From contig NZ_JBHTJM010000008.1 of NCBI RefSeq assembly GCF_042675745.1, positions 1 through 64,000 on the forward strand: a DNA stretch of 64,000 bases, given 5' to 3'. A model generated the notes under the pieces. It was not told where the DNA came from. It searched no databases and saw only the letters and a program-made list of their open reading frames with translations. Source of the DNA: Pseudofulvibacter geojedonensis (lineage in GTDB: Bacteria > Bacteroidota > Bacteroidia > Flavobacteriales > Flavobacteriaceae). Both the position numbers and the translations under genes were made by a program. Shown piece by piece: positions 33,459 to 42,124 of this stretch; position 1 is the stretch's first letter, and each line of letters opens with the position of its first letter.

Positions 33459-34874
33459 ATGAAAATAGAACAATTATACACCAAATGTTTATCTGAAGCT
33501 ACTTATTATATAATGTCTAAAGGTGAAGCAGCAGTTATAGACCCTTTAAGAGATATAGCTTCTTACTTAGAAAAAGCGAAAAGAGATAAAGCTAAAATTA
33601 AATACGTTTTTCTAACCCATTTTCATGCAGATTATGTATCCGGTCATGTTGATTTAGCTAAGGCTACAGGAGCTACTATAGTTTATGGGCCAACTGCTAC
33701 TGCTGATTTTGATTTTTACAAGGGAAAAGATAATGAGTTGTTTACAATAGGTCGTTTAAAATTAAAATTATTGCATACTCCAGGTCATACCTTAGAGTCT
33801 TCTTCGTATTTGTTATTTGATGAAGAGGAGAAAGAATATTGCTTGTTTTCTGGAGATACATTATTTATTAACGATGTTGGAAGACCTGATTTAGCAGTAA
33901 CAAGTTCAATTACCAAAGAAGAATTAACTGAAAAGTTATATTATTCATTACACGAAAAAATATTGGGTTTACCAGATCATGTATTAATTTATCCAAATCA
34001 TGGTAAAGGTTCAGCATGTGGCAAGAATATGAGTAATGAAACCTATGATACTTTAGCGAATCAAAAAAAGGTCAACTATGCTTTGAATACAGATCTAAGT
34101 AAAGAAGAATTTGTTAAACAAGTATTGAACGGTTTGGCAGTACCACCTCAATATTTTCCTAAAAACGCTAAAATGAATAAGAGAGTTAATACTTCTATTA
34201 ATGAAATTATAGCAAGAGGAATGTCACCAATAGAAGTGAATCAATATCAACACTATTTGTCTTTAGAAAATGTTATGTTATTAGATGTTAGGTCTCCAAA
34301 GGAATATTTAGAGAAGCACATTCCAAATTCAGTTTTCATTGGTTTAGATGGTACTTTTGCATCGTGGGTAGGTACTTTAATAGAAAATATAAATCAACCA
34401 ATAATACTATTGGCTCCTGACGGAAGAGAAGAAGAAGCAGTAACAAGATTAGCTAGGGTTGGTTATGATAATGTTTTAGGATATATAAAAGGAGGAATTA
34501 ATGCCTGGGAAAAAGAAGGGTTAATTATAGAATCGATTCAAAATTTAGAAGCAGATGATTTAGAATTATTAGATAAAGAAAGCTCTTTCTTAGATGTAAG
34601 AAGTATAAAAGAATTCGGTGATGATAGGGTAAATGTTTCAGAGAATTTGCCATTAAATCATATACATGTTGCAGCTAATAGTTTTGAAAAAGAAAAAGAA
34701 TACTTTGTTTATTGTAAAAGCGGATATAGATCTGTAATAGCGATTTCCTTTTTAAAGCAAAAAGGCTTCAATAATTTAATTAATATTAACGGAGGTTTTA
34801 ATGCAATTAAAAAGTCTTTAATACCAACGAAGAATTGTAAAAAAAACTGTCCTACTTGTGCATGTAATAAGTAG
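33459..34874 (+). CDS. MBL-fold persulfide dioxygenase-like protein with rhodanese domains
   Basis: A 471-residue protein: a metallo-beta-lactamase domain (about 1-250) with the iron-site motif H54-x-H56-x-D58-x4-H63 (THFHADYVSGH), HTPGHT and SGDTLF, followed by two rhodanese domains (about 265-365 and 370-465). This layout matches ETHE1/CstB-type enzymes that oxidise glutathione persulfide or transfer sulfane sulfur. The first rhodanese has no Cys in its active loop (LLAPDGREEE), while the second keeps it (YCKSGYRS). The C-terminus ends in a CKKNCPTCAC cluster. Its promoter has a strong FNR-type operator. Confidence 0.88.
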   Translation: MKIEQLYTKCLSEATYYIMSKGEAAVIDPLRDIASYLEKAKRDKAKIKYVFLTHFHADYVSGHVDLAKATGATIVYGPTATADFDFYKGKDNELFTIGRLKLKLLHTPGHTLESSSYLLFDEEEKEYCLFSGDTLFINDVGRPDLAVTSSITKEELTEKLYYSLHEKILGLPDHVLIYPNHGKGSACGKNMSNETYDTLANQKKVNYALNTDLSKEEFVKQVLNGLAVPPQYFPKNAKMNKRVNTSINEIIARGMSPIEVNQYQHYLSLENVMLLDVRSPKEYLEKHIPNSVFIGLDGTFASWVGTLIENINQPIILLAPDGREEEAVTRLARVGYDNVLGYIKGGINAWEKEGLIIESIQNLEADDLELLDKESSFLDVRSIKEFGDDRVNVSENLPLNHIHVAANSFEKEKEYFVYCKSGYRSVIAISFLKQKGFNNLININGGFNAIKKSLIPTKNCKKNCPTCACNK

Positions 34875-34897
34875 AAGAGTTAGTTAGGTTAGTTGTT

Positions 34898-34928
34898 AAA
34901 AGCCTCATTTAAAAATGAGGCTTTTTTT
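34898..34928. terminator. Bidirectional terminator
   Basis: A 13-bp stem with a 2-nt loop (AAAAGCCTCATTT and its complement) and flanking A/T runs, between the convergent MBL/rhodanese and Usp genes. Confidence 0.88.
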
Positions 34929-34933
34929 ATTAT

Positions 34934-35761
34934 TTATATTTTAAATGTTACAACAGGAATATCAGCATGATTAGCAACATTTTCTCCTATGCTACCTTTA
35001 ATAATATGTGCCAAACCTTTTCTACCATGAGTTGGAATACCAATTAAGTCGGCATTAACCTTTTGGCAGTAGTTTAAAATTCCTTGTTCTACATCGTAAT
35101 CGTTATGAATAGCAAAACTAATTTCATCGGCAGGAGTTTCTACTTTTTGTAAAAATAGAGAAACCTGTTTTTCTATTTCTGTACTATTTTTAAAGTCTTT
35201 AGGTGTATTGATATATAGAAGGTTGATCTTTGTATTAATGGTTTTAGCAAAGTTTTTAGCTTTTTTAAAAGCCTCATAGCAATCTTCAACAAAGTTTGAA
35301 GCGAATACAAACTTATTGAAAGATATATCTTCTTGGTTTTCTTTAACTACCAATACAGGAATATCTGAACTTCTAACTACCTTTTCAGTATTAGAGCCAA
35401 CAAACAATTCTTTAGCCCCACTAACACCGTGAGATCCCATTATAATAATATCTGCGTCTTCTTTTTTTGCAGAATCTATTATACCTTCAAAAGCTTTGTG
35501 GTGCTGTATTGCTTCTGTAACAGTAATACCACCTAAATAGTCTTTATCTAAAAAATCAGAAAATCGTTGTTTAGCAAGCTTGCTAAATAATAATAGTTCA
35601 GGATACTCTTCAGAAGTTTCTTTAGTTAAAATGGTTTCTGGAATATCTAACATGTGTAGTGCAATGATTTCGGCATTAAAATTCTTAGCTAATTTTGCTG
35701 CAGTTTCTAAAGCGTATTCAGATTCTTTTGAAAAATCTGTTGGTACTAAAATCTTGTTCAT
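34934..35761 (-). CDS. Universal stress protein, tandem Usp
   Basis: A 275-residue protein of two Usp domains. Both ATP-binding loops are readable: GSHGVSGAKELFVGSNTEKV in the first half and GIPTHGRKGLAHIIKGS in the second. The N-terminus MNKILVPTDFSKES is canonical. It lies 25 bp downstream of hemN on the same strand, so it is probably co-transcribed from the FNR-controlled hemN promoter, in keeping with a low-oxygen stress role. Confidence 0.9.
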   Translation of the reverse strand: MNKILVPTDFSKESEYALETAAKLAKNFNAEIIALHMLDIPETILTKETSEEYPELLLFSKLAKQRFSDFLDKDYLGGITVTEAIQHHKAFEGIIDSAKKEDADIIIMGSHGVSGAKELFVGSNTEKVVRSSDIPVLVVKENQEDISFNKFVFASNFVEDCYEAFKKAKNFAKTINTKINLLYINTPKDFKNSTEIEKQVSLFLQKVETPADEISFAIHNDYDVEQGILNYCQKVNADLIGIPTHGRKGLAHIIKGSIGENVANHADIPVVTFKI

Positions 35762-35786
35762 AATGGTAAATTATAATTAGTTGTTA

Positions 35787-37145
35787 TTAAATTGTTTTTG
35801 AAAAAACTTGAGTATCTGGTTTTTTGCGCTGTAAATGAGCATCAAAAGCCATGCATACATTTCTTACATAAGCTCTTGCATGATCAGGAACTATTAGTGA
35901 GTTTTCTTTAAGTATAACTAGCTCATCTTTTATGAGTTCATTTAACTTTTTAAGGTGTAGCTTTAAACCTTTAATTTTTAAAGACGGAGTCTGCCATTCT
36001 GTTTTGAAATGACACATAATATTTAAAATATGTTGCCTTAATATCAAGTCTTCATTATTTAATATATGTCCCCTGAAAATAGCTAACTTTCCTTTGTTAA
36101 TTTGCTCAATATATGCTTTAACACTTTTTTCATTTTGGGCAAATGCATACCAAGAATCGCTAATAGCCGACATACCTAGGCCAATCATTAACTGGGTTTT
36201 ATTGGCAGTGTAACCCATAAAGTTTCTGTGCAATGTGTTAGTTTCAGTAGCCGCATATAGATTATCTGTTTTTAAAGCAAAGTGATCCATGCCTATTTCG
36301 ATATAACCAACTTCTTCTAACCATTGTTTTCCTTTTTGATACAGCATGCGTTTTTCTTTATCTTGGGGTAAATCACTTTCATTGAAACCTCTTTGACCAA
36401 CTCCTTTAACCCAAGGAACATGGGCATAGCTATAAAAAGCAATTCTGTCTGGTAATAGTTCTTTGGTTTTAGAAATAGTGTATTCTATATCTTGTAGTTT
36501 TTGAAATGGTAAACCAAAAATGATGTCATGACTAATAGAAGTATAACCTATTTCTCTTGACCATTCTGTTACTTGTTTTACTTGATTAAAAGTTTGTTTA
36601 CGATTAATAGCCTTCTGTACGGTTTCATTATAGTCTTGAATTCCAAAGCTAACTCTTCTAAATCCTAATTTGTATAAAGCTTCTAAGTGATTTTTAGTGG
36701 TATTTCCTGGGTGTCCCTCAAAACTAAATTCATAATTTGGATGAATATCAGCTAGTTTTAGAATGCTCTTAACTAGTCTAGTTAAATTTTGAGTGTTAAA
36801 AAATGTTGGTGTGCCACCACCCAAGTGAATTTCTTTTATAATTGGCTTTTCTAACACCAAATCTAAATACAGATTCCACTCTTTTAGAACAGTATCAATA
36901 TAAGAGTCTTCTACTTCATGGCGTTTGGTAATGTGTTTATGGCAAGCACAAAAAGTACATAGACTTTCACAAAAGGGTAAGTGTATGTATAAACTAATGC
37001 CTTCTTTTTGATTGGATTCAGAAAATGATTTTTGATATGACTGAACCCAGTTTATAGTTCTAAAATCTTTTTCATTCCAAAATGGAACAGTAGGATAACT
37101 GGTATAGCGAGGTCCTGGTATGTTGTATTTCTGTATTAAAGACAT
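35787..37145 (-). CDS. hemN: Oxygen-independent coproporphyrinogen III oxidase
   Basis: A 452-residue radical-SAM enzyme that decarboxylates coproporphyrinogen III to protoporphyrinogen IX without oxygen in haem synthesis. The 4Fe-4S/SAM motif is CESLCTFCACH (C-x3-C-x2-C), followed by GGGTPTF. The N-terminal Tyr-rich start YNIPGPRYTSYPT and the HemN C-terminal domain are complete. An FNR-type operator lies about 41 bp upstream of the predicted start, so it is coregulated with the cbb3 oxidase that needs its product. Confidence 0.95.
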   Translation of the reverse strand: MSLIQKYNIPGPRYTSYPTVPFWNEKDFRTINWVQSYQKSFSESNQKEGISLYIHLPFCESLCTFCACHKHITKRHEVEDSYIDTVLKEWNLYLDLVLEKPIIKEIHLGGGTPTFFNTQNLTRLVKSILKLADIHPNYEFSFEGHPGNTTKNHLEALYKLGFRRVSFGIQDYNETVQKAINRKQTFNQVKQVTEWSREIGYTSISHDIIFGLPFQKLQDIEYTISKTKELLPDRIAFYSYAHVPWVKGVGQRGFNESDLPQDKEKRMLYQKGKQWLEEVGYIEIGMDHFALKTDNLYAATETNTLHRNFMGYTANKTQLMIGLGMSAISDSWYAFAQNEKSVKAYIEQINKGKLAIFRGHILNNEDLILRQHILNIMCHFKTEWQTPSLKIKGLKLHLKKLNELIKDELVILKENSLIVPDHARAYVRNVCMAFDAHLQRKKPDTQVFSKTI

Positions 37146-37164
37146 ATTATATATAACTTTAATG

Positions 37165-37172
37165 TAAAAGTA
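37165..37172 (-). promoter_or_regulatory. Probable -7 element of hemN
   Basis: Leftward TACTTTTA, one mismatch from TAnnTTTG. It predicts a start near 37160 and puts the operator at 37195-37208 at about -41. Confidence 0.55.
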
Positions 37173-37194
37173 TACAGTAGTATTCTTTTAAAGA

Positions 37195-37208
37195 ATGATA
37201 TATATCAT
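37195..37208. promoter_or_regulatory. FNR-type operator 5, hemN
   Basis: A perfect palindrome, ATGATATATATCAT, centred at 37201.5 and 50-63 bp upstream of the hemN start codon. Confidence 0.75.
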
Positions 37209-37282
37209 GTTAGATTAATGTTATTTATTGTCTATAATGCTTGATTTATTTTTTTGAGTAAAAATATCATGATAAATTAATT

Positions 37283-37290
37283 ATATTTGA
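37283..37290 (+). promoter_or_regulatory. -7 element of the antiporter gene
   Basis: Exact TAnnTTTG (TATATTTG), predicting a leader of about 65 nt. A 10-bp palindrome TATCATGATA at 37266-37275 overlaps the promoter spacer. Confidence 0.6.
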
Positions 37291-37358
37291 ATCTGATGAA
37301 TTTAAAGCAATGGAGGTACTATTTTTATTGTTAAAAAAGGTTCAATAACTTTATATAT

Positions 37359-39182
37359 ATGGTTGAATTAGCAGGAATAATAATATTAGGAATTTTAGCA
37401 CAATGGGTAGCTTGGAAATTTAAAATCCCAGCTATTTTACCACTAATTTTAATTGGTTTATTAGTTGGGCCAATTGCAGCTGAATATTTGAGTGCAGACG
37501 GTTCTAAATGGATTGAACCTGTTTGGAATGGTAAAAAAGGACTTTTTCCAGGAGAAAGTTTATACTATTTTGTGTCTCTGGCTATTAGTATTATCCTTTT
37601 TGAAGGAGGTTTAACATTAAAAAGAGATGAAATAAAAAATGTAGGTCCAGTTATTTCTAAATTAATAACTTTAGGCTCTGCTATAACTTTTTTTGGAGCT
37701 GGTATCATAGCTCATTTTGTTTTTGAACTAGGTTGGGATTTATCTTTCTTGTTTTCAGCACTAATTATAGTAACAGGGCCAACCGTTATAACACCTATAT
37801 TAAGAAATATTCCTTTAAAAAAAGATGTGTCTGCTGTATTAAAATGGGAGGGTATTTTAATTGATCCTATAGGGGCTTTAGTTGCCGTTTTAGTATTTGA
37901 GTTTATTAGCGTTGGTGGAGGTGGAGGTTTTACAAAAACAGCTCTGATAGAGTTTGGAAAAATATTACTTTTTGGTACTACATTTGGCTTTACGTTTGCA
38001 CACGCATTAGCTTTTGCTATTAATAAAAAATTTATCCCTCATTATTTACTAAATGTTGTTTCGCTTTCTACAGTATTATTAGTTTTTGTAGAGTCAGAAA
38101 TATTTGCTCATGAATCTGGGTTGCTTGCAGTAGTTGTTATGGGTATGGTTTTAGGTAATAGCAAATTAAAGAATATAAAAGAACTTTTATACTTTAAAGA
38201 GTCATTAAGTGTATTGTTAATATCAATCTTATTTATATTGTTGGCAGCAAATATTAATATGAGTGATATGATGCTGTTATATAACTGGGAAACAGTTATA
38301 CTTTTTGCTTTAGTAGTTTTTGTAGTAAGACCAATTGCCGTATTGTTAAGTACCACAAAATCTAAATTAAAGTTCAACGAAAAACTTTTTATTAGTTGGG
38401 TAGGACCTAGAGGTATAGTTGCAGCAGGTATAGCTTCATTATTTGGAGGAAAACTAATTAAGCAGGGTGTTGAAGGAGCAGAGTATATAACACCTTTAGT
38501 ATTTATGATTGTTTTAGGTACTGTATTGCTAAACGCTACAACTGCTAGATTGTTTGCTAAATTAGTAGGTGTGTTTTTGAAAAACTCTGAGGGAGTATTG
38601 ATTATTGGAGCCTCTAAGTTATCGCGATTAATAGCAGTTTATTTACAAGAAAACGATAGAGACGTGGTCTTGATTGATACCAATGAAGAAAATGTTAAAA
38701 AATCTATTTCAGAAGGGTTAAAAGCATTAAATATCGATATTTTTTCAAGCGAATTAGATGATGATATAGAATTGAATGATATAGGATATTTATTGGCTCT
38801 TACCGGAAGTTCAAATATTAATACCTCTGCAGTTACTAGGCTTAAAAAGCAGTTTGGAGAGAATGGATATTTTAGAGTACGTACCAATGGAGAAGTACAA
38901 GACCCAAATGATGAAAACGGTTGGCTTTTTCCCATTAACAAAGATTTTATAAACCTAACTAGCATTACAAAAAACTATCCTTATATTGGTGAAATAGATC
39001 TAGAAGACGGAGTAGGTTACGAAGATATAATGAGTTTGTTTAATGGAAAAAATAACTCTGCACCTCTATTTATTAAAAATAAAGACGGAAAGCTCGATGT
39101 AATTACTTCTCAACTAGAAAACAAAGAGTTTGCCCATAATATGAAATTGGTTTATTTAGGAGAGAAAATAGAAAAACTATAG
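37359..39182 (+). CDS. Cation:proton antiporter with TrkA-N domain
   Basis: A 607-residue CPA-type antiporter. About twelve to thirteen membrane helices occupy residues 1-410, with the conserved IVTGPTVITPILR segment, GILIDPIGA and the SWVGPRGIVAAG motif of Na+/H+ exchangers. A cytoplasmic Rossmann domain follows (EGVLIIGASKLSRLIAVYL, then VVLIDTNEEN) of the TrkA-N/RCK type, which gates transport by NAD(H). The ion (Na+ or K+) is not decided by sequence. Followed 16 bp later by a small gene. Confidence 0.88.
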   Translation: MVELAGIIILGILAQWVAWKFKIPAILPLILIGLLVGPIAAEYLSADGSKWIEPVWNGKKGLFPGESLYYFVSLAISIILFEGGLTLKRDEIKNVGPVISKLITLGSAITFFGAGIIAHFVFELGWDLSFLFSALIIVTGPTVITPILRNIPLKKDVSAVLKWEGILIDPIGALVAVLVFEFISVGGGGGFTKTALIEFGKILLFGTTFGFTFAHALAFAINKKFIPHYLLNVVSLSTVLLVFVESEIFAHESGLLAVVVMGMVLGNSKLKNIKELLYFKESLSVLLISILFILLAANINMSDMMLLYNWETVILFALVVFVVRPIAVLLSTTKSKLKFNEKLFISWVGPRGIVAAGIASLFGGKLIKQGVEGAEYITPLVFMIVLGTVLLNATTARLFAKLVGVFLKNSEGVLIIGASKLSRLIAVYLQENDRDVVLIDTNEENVKKSISEGLKALNIDIFSSELDDDIELNDIGYLLALTGSSNINTSAVTRLKKQFGENGYFRVRTNGEVQDPNDENGWLFPINKDFINLTSITKNYPYIGEIDLEDGVGYEDIMSLFNGKNNSAPLFIKNKDGKLDVITSQLENKEFAHNMKLVYLGEKIEKL

Positions 39183-39198
39183 CATTTCAGGTTTAGTA

Positions 39199-39555
39199 AT
39201 GAATATTAATGATATACTTGGAACATACAATGTTATAGGTAAAAACCAAGAAGATACAGAAGTTACATATTCAGGAATTTTAAGTTTAAGTATAGACCAA
39301 AACCGAAGAGTAATAGCCAAGTGGGTCATTAATAATACTCAAAAACAATCGGGTATAGGTTTTTTCAAGGACAATATTCTTGTTATTAATTTTTCTTATT
39401 ATGGAGACGATAATAAATTGTATACAGGCGTAGTAGTATATAAATGCTTGACGAAATCTCTGTTAGAAGGTTTTTGGTCTGAAGAGTATGGAGACCCTAA
39501 TTACTTAGGAGAAGAACGATGCTTTAGAGTTGAAGAAAGTAAAGAACTGAATTAA
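39199..39555 (+). CDS. Small hypothetical protein after the antiporter
   Basis: A 118-residue soluble protein, probably all-beta, with repeated patterns such as GTYNVIGKNQED, SGIGFFKDNILVINFSY and LEGFWSEEYGDP. These resemble small lipocalin-like or avidin-like folds, but no family is recognised. It is 16 bp downstream of the antiporter and likely in its operon. Confidence 0.55.
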   Translation: MNINDILGTYNVIGKNQEDTEVTYSGILSLSIDQNRRVIAKWVINNTQKQSGIGFFKDNILVINFSYYGDDNKLYTGVVVYKCLTKSLLEGFWSEEYGDPNYLGEERCFRVEESKELN

Positions 39556-39748
39556 TTTCCTTATCATTTTTTTAAAAAGTACTTCCTAGTATTACAGCTT
39601 GAATCAGGAGCTATAATTAGTTTTTTTCTTGATTTTTTCGTATTTTAATGAAAGCAAGTTTATTAGTATTCTTGCTATGTGTGACCAAAAATGTATGAGG
39701 TCAAAATAAGACATATTTACGGTATGTTTTTAAGAAAGGAGATGAGTC

Positions 39749-40480
39749 ATGAAAGCGAAAAAAAATCCCAATATAGACATTTCCAAAAGCAGCTCGATTT
39801 ATTTTGCGTTAGGGCTAGCTGTAATGATGTTTGTGGTTTATTTAGGTATGAACCATAAATCTTATAAAAAAGCTAAGCAAGAGGTAATAGTATTGAAAGT
39901 AGATGCTAGCAGTGAAGAAGAAATACCTATAACAGAATTAAAAAATTTGCCTCCACCTCCGCCGCCACCTCCAGCACCAGTGGTAATTGAAATTGTAGAA
40001 AACGAAGAAGAAATTATTGAAACTGTAATTGAGTCAACAGAAACCGATGAATCTGAAGAAATAGAAACCGTAGAATTGAAAGTTGAAGAAGTAATTATAA
40101 ATGAGGTAGAAGAAGAAATAGAAGTGCCATTTACGGTTATAGAAAATGTTCCTATATTTCCGGGCTGTGAAACCTATAAAACAAATTCAGATCGTAAAAA
40201 ATGCATGTCTGTTAAGATATCCAAGTTTGTAAGTAAAAAATTTGATAATAGTTTAGCTGCCGATTTAGGTCTTTCTGGAAAAATGCGAATAAGTGTAATA
40301 TTTAAAATTGATAAGAAAGGAAATGTGGTTAAAGTACGTGCAAGAGCTCCTCATCCTGAATTGGTTAAAGAAGCAGAGCAAGTAGTTAACTCTTTACCAA
40401 AGATGAAACCAGGAATACAAATGGGTAAACCAGTAACAGTATCATACTCCTTACCAATATTATTTGAAGTTAGAGAATAA
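39749..40480 (+). CDS. tonB: Energy transducer TonB
   Basis: A 243-residue TonB-type protein: one N-terminal membrane helix (about 16-34), a Pro-rich segment (seven Pro in a row near 69-75), a Glu-rich periplasmic spacer and a C-terminal TonB domain (ISVIFKIDKKGNVVKV, then SLPILFEV) that contacts the TonB box of outer-membrane receptors. The PIFPGCE motif is common to Bacteroidota TonB proteins. It stands alone and ends at a large bidirectional terminator. No ExbB/ExbD are nearby. Confidence 0.9.
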   Translation: MKAKKNPNIDISKSSSIYFALGLAVMMFVVYLGMNHKSYKKAKQEVIVLKVDASSEEEIPITELKNLPPPPPPPPAPVVIEIVENEEEIIETVIESTETDESEEIETVELKVEEVIINEVEEEIEVPFTVIENVPIFPGCETYKTNSDRKKCMSVKISKFVSKKFDNSLAADLGLSGKMRISVIFKIDKKGNVVKVRARAPHPELVKEAEQVVNSLPKMKPGIQMGKPVTVSYSLPILFEVRE

Positions 40481-40527
40481 ATAATACACAATTCTTTTTA
40501 AGGTAAATAGTATGGATTTAAAAGGGT

Positions 40528-40583
40528 AAAAACTTGTATTGAGAACTATTTAGTACTAAATTTTATTCTCGATACAAGTTTTT
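40528..40583. terminator. Long bidirectional terminator
   Basis: An 18-bp stem (40528-40545 with 40566-40583, one G-T pair) encloses a 20-nt loop that itself carries TTTAGTACTAAA. It separates the convergent tonB and redoxin genes. Confidence 0.8.
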
Positions 40584-40634
40584 ACTTGAATAGATAAGAA
40601 TTTCTTCTTACTGTAAATGTTTCTTTTTAGGTAC

Positions 40635-41201
40635 TCAAACGTTTTTATTTTTCCATTTAATATTACAACCAATGCTAGGTTTTTGAGTAAAATTGATAGC
40701 TGTTTGTTTAAGAGTATGTTGTATAGCTTTCCTTAAATCTTCTCCTGTTACGGGTATACCGTTATCAGGTCTAGAGTTGTCTAACTGACCGCGATAGGTT
40801 AGCATTAAATCACTGTCGAATAGATAAAAATCAGGAGTACATGCAGCATCATAAGCTTTAGCTACTTCTTGGCTTTCATCGTACAAATACGGAAAAGGAT
40901 ATTCATTTTCTTTAGCATGTTCTGTCATTAAATCAGGAGCATCTTGAGGATAGTTTTCTACATCGTTACTGCTTATAGCAATAAAAGAAACTCCTTCGCT
41001 ATTATATTCCTTGGCTATTTTTACCAATTCTTTGTTTACATGAACAACAAATGGACAGTGATTGCAAATAAACATTACAACTGTACCGTTTTTACCTTTT
41101 AAATTTTCTAATGATAATATTTGATTACTAACAGTATCAGGGAGTTCGAAATGAGGAGCTCTTGTACCTAAAGCTAACATATTAGATGGTGTTCTTGCCA
41201 T
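40635..41201 (-). CDS. Thioredoxin-like (AhpC/TSA-type) redoxin
   Basis: A 188-residue thioredoxin-fold protein. The active-site pair is CNHCPF near residues 47-52, after a VVMFICN strand, matching the cytoplasmic thioredoxin-family proteins with a CxHCP site. No signal peptide is present. A cis-Pro segment (DAACTPDFYLFD) and the DNSRPDNGIPVTG loop are typical. It likely reduces disulfides or peroxides. Confidence 0.88.
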   Translation of the reverse strand: MARTPSNMLALGTRAPHFELPDTVSNQILSLENLKGKNGTVVMFICNHCPFVVHVNKELVKIAKEYNSEGVSFIAISSNDVENYPQDAPDLMTEHAKENEYPFPYLYDESQEVAKAYDAACTPDFYLFDSDLMLTYRGQLDNSRPDNGIPVTGEDLRKAIQHTLKQTAINFTQKPSIGCNIKWKNKNV

Positions 41202-41299
41202 GATTTTTTGTTTTATTTTTTGTAGATACTAATTAATTAAAGCACTAAATTTATAAGCTTTTTTATTAGAAATAAATATATAGATTTAAAATATAAGAT

Positions 41300-41632
41300 A
41301 TGGAGATAAGTTGGAGTGATTTTGAAAAAATAGACATTCGTATAGGTACAATAGTTACAGCTCAAGTATTTGAAAAAGCTAGAAGACCTGCTTATATATT
41401 AGAAATTGATTTTGGCGATTTAGGTGTTTTAAAAAGCTCTGCCCAAATAACCGATCTATATAACACAGACGAATTAGTAGGTAAACAAGTGGTAGCAGTA
41501 GTTAACTTTCCTAAAAAGCAAATAGCCAATATAATGAGTGAGTGTTTAGTGTTAGGAGGGGTAGGAGGTAAAGATGGAGTTGTACTTTTACAACCAGAGC
41601 AACAAGTAAGTAACGGAACCAAAATTGCATAA
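41300..41632 (+). CDS. csaA: CsaA-type tRNA-binding protein
   Basis: A 110-residue OB-fold protein of the CsaA/Trbp111 family. The N-terminus FEKIDIRIGTIVTAQ and the FPKKQIANIMSECLVLGG motif are diagnostic. It binds tRNA and has been linked to protein export or chaperone-like activity in Bacillus. It is a complete single-domain form, separate from methionyl-tRNA synthetase. Confidence 0.93.
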   Translation: MEISWSDFEKIDIRIGTIVTAQVFEKARRPAYILEIDFGDLGVLKSSAQITDLYNTDELVGKQVVAVVNFPKKQIANIMSECLVLGGVGGKDGVVLLQPEQQVSNGTKIA

Positions 41633-41633
41633 A

Positions 41634-41664
41634 AAAAGCTCAATTATATATAATTGAGCTTTTA
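41634..41664. terminator. Bidirectional terminator
   Basis: A 13-bp stem (AAAAGCTCAATTA and complement) with a TATA loop, between the convergent csaA and DUF3276 genes. Confidence 0.88.
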
Positions 41665-41682
41665 TAAATATTGTGAGTTCGA

Positions 41683-42051
41683 TTAAATATCATCGAAACT
41701 AATATCTGTAAAACTGTCTGAACTCTTGTTAGTTTCTATAGTTTCATATTCTTTTTTAAAGTCTTTTTGATGGCGCTCAGAAATTACCTCTTCTCCTTTT
41801 TCTCCAATAATATAATCGGTCATTTCGCCAATTATTTCATTAAAAGCAGCAAAATCTTCTTTGTATAAATAGATTTTATGTTTTTTATAATGGAAAGAAC
41901 CATCGTCATTAGTAAATTTTTTACTTTCGGTAATGGTTAAATAATAATCTCCAGCCTTAGTAGCTCTTACATCAAAGAAATAAGTCCTTCTTCCAGCTCT
42001 TAATACTTTAGAAAAAATATCTTCTTTTTCTAATAATTCTTTATCGTTCAT
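41683..42051 (-). CDS. DUF3276/PUR-alpha-like nucleic-acid-binding protein
   Basis: A 122-residue protein of the Bacteroidota DUF3276 family, which has the PUR fold. The core runs FSKVLRAGRRTYFFDVRATK and later the KIYLYKEDFAAF strand, followed by an acidic tail. PUR-fold proteins bind single-stranded DNA or RNA; the role here is unknown. It follows the ABC exporter on the same strand by 73 bp. Confidence 0.85.
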   Translation of the reverse strand: MNDKELLEKEDIFSKVLRAGRRTYFFDVRATKAGDYYLTITESKKFTNDDGSFHYKKHKIYLYKEDFAAFNEIIGEMTDYIIGEKGEEVISERHQKDFKKEYETIETNKSSDSFTDISFDDI

Positions 42052-42124
42052 AATCGTTTCTTAAAATGTATTATTAAAATTGATACCCAAAAATGCTAAA
42101 AAAAATGCGTACTGCCAACTTTTT

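Noticed and set aside
37266..37275. TATCATGATA palindrome upstream of the antiporter as an FNR site
   Set aside because: The half-sites are in the opposite order without the 4-bp gap, so it does not fit the operator.
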